Part shown: positions 58,124 through 64,000 of the stretch, piece by piece
How positions within the stretch are numbered: the stretch's first letter is position 1
How the letters are laid out: each line of letters opens with the position of its first letter
From: Burkholderia paludis
GTDB taxonomy: Bacteria; Pseudomonadota; Gammaproteobacteria; Burkholderiales; Burkholderiaceae
Direction: 5' to 3'
Length of the DNA: 64,000 nt
Assembly (NCBI RefSeq): GCF_000732615.1
Contig: NZ_JPGL01000024.1
Span: forward strand, 1-64,000
The notes under the pieces: generated by a model
What the model was told of the DNA's origin: nothing
What the model saw: only the letters and a program-made list of their open reading frames with translations
The model's database searches: none
Translations under genes and position numbers: made by a program

Positions 58124-59044
58124 TCAGTCGCGCTTCTTCGCGCGCGGATGCGCGCTGTCGTAAATCTTCGCGAGATGCTGGAAGTCGAGCGACGTATAGA
58201 CCTGCGTCGCGGAGACGCTCGCGTGGCCGAGCAGCTCCTGCACCGCGCGCAGGTCGCCGCTCGACTGCAGCACGTGCGTCGCGAACGAGTGGCGCAGCAC
58301 GTGCGGATGGACGTTGGCGGGGATGCCCGCGGCGAGCGCCGCACGCTTCACGCGCTCGCGCACGACCCCGGGCGACATCCGGTTGCCGCGTACGGACACG
58401 AACAGCGGATGCGGGTCGTGCTTCACGAATTCGCCGCGCACCGCGAGCCACGCGTTCAGCGCATCGATCGCCTTGCGGCCGACCGGCACCTTGCGCTCCT
58501 TGTTGCCCTTGCCACGCACGGTGACTTCGGCTTCGGCCAGATCGAGCCAGCCGGCCGAGCGGTAGCCGTCGGCCTGCGCGTACCCGACGTCGAGCCCGAT
58601 CAGCTCGGCGAGGCGCAGCCCCGACGAATAGAACAGCTCGAGGATCGCGTGATCGCGGATGCCTTCGGTCGTGCCGGCGAGCGGCGCGTCCATCAGTGCC
58701 GACGCATCGTCGACCGACAGCGCCTTCGGCAAGGTCTTCGCGCGTTTCGGCGCGCGCACCGCGGCAACCGGGTTCGCGGGCATCTCGACGCGCTGCGCGA
58801 GCCAGCGGTAGAACGCGCGCCATGCGGACAGCCGGTGCGAGATCGAGCGTGCCGACAGCCCGCCCGCATGCGCGCGCGCGACCGCGCCGCGCATGTCGGC
58901 GGCCGTCAGCGCGTCGAGCGGCCGGCCGGCCGCGAGCTTCTTCAGCTCGTCGAGCTCGTGCGCGTACCCGCGCAGCGTGTGCTCCGACAGCTGCCTGACG
59001 TGCTTCAGGTTCGACAGGTAGGCGGCGACCGGATCGTCTGTCAT
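58124..59044 (-). CDS. xerC: Tyrosine recombinase XerC
   Basis: Site-specific recombinase of 306 residues that resolves chromosome dimers at dif with XerD and FtsK. The N-terminal SAM-like core-binding domain is followed by the catalytic domain with Arg in YSSGLRLAEL, Lys in VRGKGNKERKVP, HVLRHSFATH (HxxR), LLGHASVSATQVY (His and nucleophile Tyr). The start at 59044 (MTDDPVAAYLSNLKHV) is canonical. It follows the DUF484 gene by 14 bases, a pairing widely conserved in proteobacteria. Confidence 0.96.
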   Translation of the reverse strand: MTDDPVAAYLSNLKHVRQLSEHTLRGYAHELDELKKLAAGRPLDALTAADMRGAVARAHAGGLSARSISHRLSAWRAFYRWLAQRVEMPANPVAAVRAPKRAKTLPKALSVDDASALMDAPLAGTTEGIRDHAILELFYSSGLRLAELIGLDVGYAQADGYRSAGWLDLAEAEVTVRGKGNKERKVPVGRKAIDALNAWLAVRGEFVKHDPHPLFVSVRGNRMSPGVVRERVKRAALAAGIPANVHPHVLRHSFATHVLQSSGDLRAVQELLGHASVSATQVYTSLDFQHLAKIYDSAHPRAKKRD

Positions 59045-59058
59045 CGCGTGAACAGGAC

Positions 59059-59787
59059 TCAGTGCGGCAGCAGGCGCGTGAGCGCGGCGCTTGCGAGCGT
59101 CGCGATCCGGGCGAGGAAATCGGTGGCCATCCCGTCGTGGAACCGGCGCGGATCGGGCGAGCCGAGCACCAGCAGGCCGAACGCCGGCGCGTCGCCATCG
59201 GCGCCGGCATTCGGCGCGCGCAGCGCGAGCAGCGCGACCGATGCGGCGGCGCCGTCGCCGGCCGGCGCGGCTTCCGCGCCTTCCGCCGCGTGCGCGGCCG
59301 AGGCGGCTGCGGGTGCGAGCCACTGCGCGGCCTCGAAGCCCGTGTTCGCGCCGCAGTACGGCGTCGACAGGCCGTTCGTGAACAGGCGCACTTCCTCGCC
59401 GACCTGGCGTGCGAAGTCGGCCTGCGAGTAGGTGTCGGCGACGTCCCACACGCGCAGCGCCGTCTGCGGCACGTCGAACACGTCGGCAATGCCGTCGGCG
59501 ATCGTGCGCGGCAGCGCGTACGGATCGCGTTCCGCGATCACGCGCGCCGTCCAGCGGCTGAACTTCGCGGACAGGCCGTCGTTTTCGTGGCCGTAGCGCA
59601 CCAGTTCGGCGAGCCGGCGCTCGAGATGCTTGTTCTTGTCGCGCAGCATCTCCATCTGCCGCTCCTGCAGCGAGATCGCGGCCTTGCCGTGCGGGTTCGC
59701 GAGGCGGACCGTCGCGAGCAGCTCGGCGTGCCGCGCGAAGAATTCGGGGTTGGCAAGCAGGTAGTCGGCGACTTCGCGATCGTTCAT
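59059..59787 (-). CDS. DUF484 family protein
   Basis: Cytoplasmic GAF-like protein of 242 residues of unknown function. It opens VADYLLANPEFFARHAELLATVRLANPHG, the DUF484 signature, followed by a coiled coil (about 40-75) and a GAF-type domain. The linker around residues 170-190 is Ala/Gly-rich. It is always found near dapF and xerC, as here. Confidence 0.92.
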   Translation of the reverse strand: MNDREVADYLLANPEFFARHAELLATVRLANPHGKAAISLQERQMEMLRDKNKHLERRLAELVRYGHENDGLSAKFSRWTARVIAERDPYALPRTIADGIADVFDVPQTALRVWDVADTYSQADFARQVGEEVRLFTNGLSTPYCGANTGFEAAQWLAPAAASAAHAAEGAEAAPAGDGAAASVALLALRAPNAGADGDAPAFGLLVLGSPDPRRFHDGMATDFLARIATLASAALTRLLPH

Positions 59788-59824
59788 GTGGCTGGCGCGT
59801 TCAGTTATCGGTAACGTTGCAGGG

Positions 59825-60694
59825 TCAGGCGTTCAGGTCGATCTCGCCTTCGAACACGGTCGTGGCGGGCCCGGCCATCGTCAGCGCGGCGGCTTCGTCG
59901 CGCGCGCCGTCCCAGCCGATCGTCAGCGTGCCGCCGTGCGTGTGCACGGTCACGGGCGAATCGAGCAGGCCGCGCCGGATGCCGGCGGCGACGGCCGCGC
60001 AGGCGCCGGTGCCGCACGCGAGCGTCTCGCCCGCGCCGCGTTCGTACACGCGCAGCTTCACCTCGCTGCGCGACAGGATCTGCATGAAGCCGGCGTTCAC
60101 GCGCTGCGGGAAGCGCGCGTGGCGCTCGATCAGCGGGCCTTCCTCCCGTACCGGATATGCGTCGGCGTCGTCGACGACCTGCACCGCGTGCGGGTTGCCC
60201 ATCGACACCGTCGAGATCCAGCGCGTCGCGCCGCCGACGTCGAGCGGCCACAGCGTGTCGCGGCCCTCCGTGCGGCCGTCGAGGCCCGCCGCATCGAACG
60301 GCACCTGCGCCGGCGCGAACACCGGCGCGCCCATGTCGACCACCACTTCGCCGTTGTCCTGCAGCGTCAACGTGATCAGCCCCTTCATCACCTGCACGCG
60401 CACGCTGCGGCTGCCGGTGAGGCCGCGGTCGCTGACGAACTTCACGAAGCAGCGTGCGCCGTTGCCGCAGTGTTCGACCTCGCCGCCGTCGCAATTGAAG
60501 ATGCGGTATTTGAAATCCGCGCCGTCGACGGTCGGCCGTTCGACGAGCAGCAACTGGTCGGCGCCGATGCCGAAGTGGCGGTTGGCGAGCGCGCGCACCT
60601 GCGCTTCGGTGAGCGGCGGCAACGCGCGCGAATAGCCGTCGAGCACGACGAAGTCGTTGCCCGCGCCGTGCATCTTGGTGAACGAGAGTTTCAC
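59825..60694 (-). CDS. dapF: Diaminopimelate epimerase
   Basis: Interconverts LL- and meso-diaminopimelate for lysine and peptidoglycan synthesis. The protein has 289 residues. The two catalytic cysteines are in [11 protein letters not shown] and [10 protein letters not shown]. It opens [19 protein letters not shown] with a GTG start. It is the first of dapF-DUF484-xerC on the minus strand. Confidence 0.97.
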   Translation of the reverse strand: MKLSFTKMHGAGNDFVVLDGYSRALPPLTEAQVRALANRHFGIGADQLLLVERPTVDGADFKYRIFNCDGGEVEHCGNGARCFVKFVSDRGLTGSRSVRVQVMKGLITLTLQDNGEVVVDMGAPVFAPAQVPFDAAGLDGRTEGRDTLWPLDVGGATRWISTVSMGNPHAVQVVDDADAYPVREEGPLIERHARFPQRVNAGFMQILSRSEVKLRVYERGAGETLACGTGACAAVAAGIRRGLLDSPVTVHTHGGTLTIGWDGARDEAAALTMAGPATTVFEGEIDLNA

Positions 60695-61080
60695 TGGGTC
60701 CGGAATTCCATGGCGAACAAGGCGGCCAGCACGATGCGAACGGCCTGCGGCCGCGCCGGGCGGCCTCGTTCGTCATGCTGATCTCAACCGCAAATGATAC
60801 ATGCAGCCGACAGGGGCGTCCCGCGCGGGCCGGCGGGTCGCGTCGCCGGTGCAACTGCCGGCGGGGCCGGCGCCGGCCCCGCGGCGGGTTGCGCGGGGCC
60901 GCGGCGAGCGGATGGTTCGGCGCGGCGTGGCGGGCGATGGCGTCGCGCAACGGGGGAGGGCCGATCGGCGGCGCGTGCGGCAGAGCAGGCCGGCGGCGGG
61001 CGCGCGCGAAGGGCGCGCCGCAGGCGGCGAGCGTGCGGGGCGCGCTTCCGGTCGCGCGCCCGCATGACTCCCGGCTAGGG
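60695..61080. other. Intergenic region between dapF and lpxL
   Basis: 386 bases, extremely GC-rich in the centre. Open frames here (for example minus 60784-61065) are Arg/Pro/Ala-only and lack a ribosome binding site, so I call no gene. The dapF promoter probably lies in the AT-richer part near 60700-60800. Confidence 0.45.
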
Positions 61081-61965
61081 TCAGTACAGGCCGGGCTCGC
61101 CGGGCGGGCGCGTCTTGAAGCGCTTGTGGACCCAGTAATACTGCTCGGGCAGCAGCGGGATCTGCTCCTCGAGGAAGGCGTTCATCCGCCGCGCGTCGAG
61201 ATCGTCGTCGCCGGTCGGGTAGTCATCCCACGGCTTGAATACCTTCAGACGGTAGCCCTTGTAGTTCGGCAGCACTTCGCCGATGAACGGCACGACCTGC
61301 GCGCGGCCCGTCTTCGCGAGCCGGCCGACCGCCGTCAGCGTGCAGGCCGGCACGCCGAAGAACGGGACGAACGTCGAATTGCGCAGCCCGTAGTCCATGT
61401 CGGCTCCGAGCATCACGGGCTTGCGGTCGCGCAGCCAGCGCAGCACGACGCGCGCGCTGTCCGCGCGGCCGACCATCTCCGCGTCGAAGCGCCCGCGCGC
61501 CTGCTTCGCCGCTTCCTCGAGCACCGTGTTCGAGAACGGCTGGTAAAGCGATCCGCAGCGGCGCTGCAGCGAACGGTTGAGCCAGATCGAACCGGCTTCG
61601 ATGCCGACGAAGTGCAGGCCGAGGAACAGCGTCGGCGGCAGGTCGGGATCGGTGAGGTCGACCGCGCTGTCGACCTGGATCAGCTTCGCGAGCTTCTTCT
61701 CCGAGCCGAACCATTGCACGCTGCGTTCGACGTAGCTGCGGATCGCGTGGCGGAAGTGCTGCCCCGCCACTTCCTCGCGGCGCGCGTCGCTCCAATCCGG
61801 GAAGCAGAGTTTCAGATTGGTGTGTACGATGCGTTTTCGCCGGCTGGGGATCTGGTAGAGCAGCCAGCCGAGACCATCGCCGAATCGTGCGGTCAGGCCG
61901 TACGGCAGCAGGGCGAGCAGTTTCAGCAAGCCAATGGCGAGGTGCGTGGCTAGACGACCTAGCAT
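61081..61965 (-). CDS. lpxL: Lipid A acyltransferase, LpxL/HtrB family
   Basis: Inner-membrane acyltransferase of 294 residues that adds a secondary acyl chain to lipid A. One N-terminal transmembrane helix is followed by the HX4E catalytic motif in LFLGLHFVGIEAG. ADMDYGLRNSTFVPFFGVPA is conserved in the family. The ATG at 61965 has GGAGG just upstream, which decides the start over a longer frame. It is divergent from metK. Confidence 0.93.
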   Translation of the reverse strand: MLGRLATHLAIGLLKLLALLPYGLTARFGDGLGWLLYQIPSRRKRIVHTNLKLCFPDWSDARREEVAGQHFRHAIRSYVERSVQWFGSEKKLAKLIQVDSAVDLTDPDLPPTLFLGLHFVGIEAGSIWLNRSLQRRCGSLYQPFSNTVLEEAAKQARGRFDAEMVGRADSARVVLRWLRDRKPVMLGADMDYGLRNSTFVPFFGVPACTLTAVGRLAKTGRAQVVPFIGEVLPNYKGYRLKVFKPWDDYPTGDDDLDARRMNAFLEEQIPLLPEQYYWVHKRFKTRPPGEPGLY

Positions 61966-62046
61966 GCGAAACCTCCGTGGGACCGGCTGGCCGGCGCGTT
62001 GCGAACTGGGGGGTAGAACAGCGGAAGATGCAGCACGGGCGGCGCT

Positions 62047-62075
62047 CTGTGACAATTCAGGAAAGCCGCTATAAT
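62047..62075 (+). promoter_or_regulatory. Candidate promoter of metK
   Basis: A perfect -10 TATAAT (62070-62075) with GTGACA (62049-62054) as a 5/6 -35 at a short 15-base spacing. The predicted start near 62081 falls at the 5' edge of the riboswitch-like P1 stem, leaving at least six base pairs of it. Confidence 0.6.
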
Positions 62076-62078
62076 ACG

Positions 62079-62232
62079 GGCTTCGCCGAGTTAACTGACA
62101 ACTTGCGGGGCGAAGCCGGTTGGCGTTACACACGCTGCCCGGTCCTGGTAATCCGCTAAAGCGTCGCCGCTTCAGGCCGAACGAAGCTGGCTACGTGAAA
62201 CCAACCGTAACCACACCAAGGAGCCTGAAAAA
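62079..62232 (+). promoter_or_regulatory. SAM-II-like riboswitch and leader of metK
   Basis: P1 pairs GGCTTCGCC (62079-62087) with GGCGAAGCC (62109-62117). The loop has GAGUU (62088-62092) and CUUGC (62102-62106); the 3' segment has GCUAAA (62155-62160). CUU-GCGG (62102-62108) pairs with CCGC-U-AA-A-G (62153-62161), with U62157 bulged. The linker has a hairpin GCGU/ACGC (62123-62126 with 62132-62135). The layout mirrors the metX leader. AAGCG (62159-62163) can pair with CGCUU (62168-62172). Alternatively UUCAGGC (62171-62177) can pair with GCCUGAA (62223-62229) beside the Shine-Dalgarno AAGGAG (62218-62223). SAM would then favour the blocked ribosome site. Two positions differ from canonical SAM-II (GAGUU for GAUUU, CUUGC for AUUGC). 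Confidence 0.65.
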
Positions 62233-63420
62233 GTGGCAAACGATTATCTCTTCACGTCCGAATCCGTCTCCGAAGGCCATCCGGACAAGGTCGCCGACCA
62301 AATCTCGGACGCGATCCTCGACGCCATCCTCGAGCAAGACAAGTATTCCCGCGTTGCGGCGGAAACGCTGTGCAACACCGGTCTCGTCGTCCTGGCCGGC
62401 GAAATCACCACGACGGCCAACATCGACTACATCCAGATCGCGCGCGACACGATCAAGCGCATCGGCTACGACAACACCGACTACGGCATCGACTACAAGG
62501 GCTGCGCAGTGCTCGTCGCGTACGACAAGCAGTCGCCGGACATCGCCCAGGGCGTCGATCGCGCACATGACGACAACCTCGATCAGGGCGCGGGCGACCA
62601 GGGCCTGATGTTCGGTTACGCGTGCGACGAAACGCCGGAACTGATGCCGCTGCCGATCTACCTGTCGCACCGTCTCGTCGAGCGCCAGGCCAGCCTGCGC
62701 CGCGACGGCCGCCTGCAATGGCTGCGCCCGGACGCGAAGTCGCAGGTGACGGTCCGCTACGTCGACGGCAAGCCGCACGCGATCGACACCGTCGTGCTGT
62801 CGACCCAGCACGCACCGGACATCGAACTGCCCGCGCTGCGCGAAGCCGTGATCGAGGAAATCATCAAGCCGACGCTGCCGGCCGACCTGATCAAGGGCGA
62901 CATCAAGTTCCTCGTGAACCCGACCGGCCGGTTCGTGATCGGCGGCCCGCAGGGCGACTGCGGCCTGACCGGCCGCAAGATCATCGTCGACACGTACGGC
63001 GGTGCCGCACCGCACGGCGGCGGCGCGTTCTCGGGCAAGGATCCTTCGAAGGTCGACCGTTCGGCAGCGTATGCCGGCCGCTACGTCGCGAAGAACATCG
63101 TCGCCGCCGGCCTCGCGTCGCGCGCGCTGATCCAGGTGTCGTACGCGATCGGCGTTGCCGAGCCGACCTCGGTGATGGTCAACACGTTCGGCACGGGCCG
63201 CGTGTCGGATGCGGTGATCACGAAGCTCGTGCGCGAGCATTTCGACCTGCGTCCGAAGGGCATCATCAAGATGCTCGACCTGCTGCGCCCGATCTACGAG
63301 AAGACGGCGGCTTACGGCCACTTCGGCCGCGAAGAGCCGGAATTCTCGTGGGAAGCGACCGACAAGGCGCTCGCCCTGGCCGAAGCGGCCGGCGTCGAGC
63401 CGACGGCACGCGTCGCGTAA
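62233..63420 (+). CDS. metK: S-adenosylmethionine synthetase
   Basis: Makes SAM from methionine and ATP. The protein has 395 residues. It opens [23 protein letters not shown] (ATP and metal site), with [12 protein letters not shown], the signature hexapeptide region, and [19 protein letters not shown] (phosphate loop). The start is GTG at 62233 with AAGGAG at 62218-62223. A SAM-II-like leader upstream predicts feedback repression. Confidence 0.98.
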   Translation: MANDYLFTSESVSEGHPDKVADQISDAILDAILEQDKYSRVAAETLCNTGLVVLAGEITTTANIDYIQIARDTIKRIGYDNTDYGIDYKGCAVLVAYDKQSPDIAQGVDRAHDDNLDQGAGDQGLMFGYACDETPELMPLPIYLSHRLVERQASLRRDGRLQWLRPDAKSQVTVRYVDGKPHAIDTVVLSTQHAPDIELPALREAVIEEIIKPTLPADLIKGDIKFLVNPTGRFVIGGPQGDCGLTGRKIIVDTYGGAAPHGGGAFSGKDPSKVDRSAAYAGRYVAKNIVAAGLASRALIQVSYAIGVAEPTSVMVNTFGTGRVSDAVITKLVREHFDLRPKGIIKMLDLLRPIYEKTAAYGHFGREEPEFSWEATDKALALAEAAGVEPTARVA

Positions 63421-63438
63421 GCGTCGTTCGCCCGACAT

Positions 63439-63469
63439 GAAAAACCCCGGCCATGCCGGGGTTTTTTTA
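63439..63469 (+). terminator. Terminator of metK
   Basis: AACCCCGGC pairs with GCCGGGGTT around a CAT loop, followed by a run of T. It lies about 20 bases past the metK stop. Confidence 0.95.
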
Positions 63470-63543
63470 TGGGTGTCGATCGTCGGCGCTGCGGGGCCGC
63501 GGCGCGACGGCGATCGTCGCGGATCGTGCCCGCCGGCGCGCGT

Positions 63544-63891
63544 TCAGCGTGCGCCGAACCCGAACCCGAACCAGCCGTCGCTGGCCGCGAGGCGGCGCGG
63601 GCGGTTGACGCGGCGCTGCGGCCCGAGCGTGCGGCGCAGCGCGAGCGCGCGCAGCGACGACGGCTTCTGCAGCAGCGAGCGCAGGCCGGCACGCCGTGCG
63701 AACGCCTGCGTGCTCATCATCGAGAAAAAGGCGTGGAACCACGCGCGGATGCCGTCCAGCCGGCTATGTGCGAGCGTCCGCTCGGCCAGCGCCTGCGTGC
63801 GTGCGCGGTGGTGGCGCAGCGAGCGGGCAGGAGCGGTCGGCACGACGCGCTTCGCAGCGCGGCTGAGACGGGAAGTCAGACGGAATGGCAT
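63544..63891 (-). CDS. Hypothetical basic protein
   Basis: Possible protein of 115 residues, very rich in Arg and Ala, with one amphipathic/hydrophobic stretch (IRAWFHAFFSMMSTQAFARR) and an aromatic C-terminus (GWFGFGFGAR). I recognise no family. The start at 63891 lacks a good ribosome binding site. The Phe/Trp-containing central and end segments argue mildly for coding, but this could be noncoding. It is convergent with metK. Confidence 0.4.
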   Translation of the reverse strand: MPFRLTSRLSRAAKRVVPTAPARSLRHHRARTQALAERTLAHSRLDGIRAWFHAFFSMMSTQAFARRAGLRSLLQKPSSLRALALRRTLGPQRRVNRPRRLAASDGWFGFGFGAR

Positions 63892-64000
63892 GTGAACGAT
63901 GCGTCGCTTGTATGGATGGCGCCCTGAAGAGCGCACTGCTATGAACGGCCTCGGATGGCGCAACGGATCTTACCGAAAGCCGCTGCGCGCCGCGCCCGCC

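Noticed and set aside
59041-59056. GTGAACAGG resembling the 38/42 kb repeat core
   Set aside because: Only an eight to nine base match at the xerC start, without an inverted partner; expected by chance.
60784-61065. Minus-strand 93-codon frame between lpxL and dapF
   Set aside because: Arg/Pro/Ala-only composition in a GC-extreme stretch, no ribosome binding site.

Overview
The window is high-GC (about two thirds G+C) betaproteobacterial chromosome, almost certainly Burkholderia, most like the B. cepacia complex. The evidence is gene content and order: mreBCD-mrdA-rodA divergent from gatCAB, metXW-ampG, a regBA-type pair, hslVU-dksA, and xerC-DUF484-dapF-lpxL-metK. The queuosine enzyme QueE also has the cysteine spacing (C31, C46, C49) I recall for B. 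multivorans QueE. Most genes are housekeeping. I see no insertion sequence, prophage or CRISPR array.

Layout. 0-4 kb: the 3' end of a phosphonoacetaldehyde dehydrogenase-type gene and a polar amino acid ABC transporter. 4-6.5 kb: a DUF3592 membrane protein and a low-GC secreted orphan at the 3' side of tRNA-Lys. 6.6-10.5 kb: thioesterase, patatin-like hydrolase, and a 2-hydroxyacid dehydrogenase divergent from a LysR regulator. 10.6-20.2 kb: topB, a thioredoxin-fold protein, dprA, def-fmt, a LysE exporter, htpX, rsmB. 20.2-24 kb: DUF4390 protein, an NtrY-like kinase, a short response regulator and tRNA-Phe. 24.3-28.1 kb: queC-queE-queD, then an HpaI-type aldolase and a Sel1 protein. 28.2-34.5 kb: the rod-shape operon mreB-mreC-mreD-mrdA-rodA (minus strand). 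34.8-38.2 kb: gatCAB. 38.3-43.5 kb: a PPK2 kinase, exonuclease III, a zinc alcohol dehydrogenase divergent from an AraC regulator, and an M48-type protein. 43.5-47.7 kb: ampG, metW, metX, slmA. 47.7-52.3 kb: a HAD phosphatase, argB, a CWC protein, a RegB/RegA redox pair and a small membrane protein. 52.5-56.6 kb: hslVU, dksA and a CobW-family GTPase. 56.8-63.9 kb: an RlmI-like methyltransferase, xerC, DUF484, dapF, lpxL, metK and a small orphan.

The most interesting signals are in RNA. The leaders of metX (about 46757-46930, minus strand) and metK (about 62079-62232, plus strand) both fold like SAM-II riboswitches: a P1 stem, a loop with GA(U/G)UU and UUGC elements, and a downstream GCUAAA segment that closes a pseudoknot. 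Both carry an extra helix in the linker. Both have a downstream segment that can pair either with the aptamer's 3' strand or with the ribosome-binding region. This predicts that S-adenosylmethionine represses both the entry into methionine synthesis and SAM synthetase. Other points are an M48 protein whose HExxH is HGIAH, a DksA with one of the four usual zinc cysteines, an NtrX-position regulator without an AAA+ domain, and a shared 12-base repeat core inside large inverted repeats near ppk2 and between the AraC and M48 genes.
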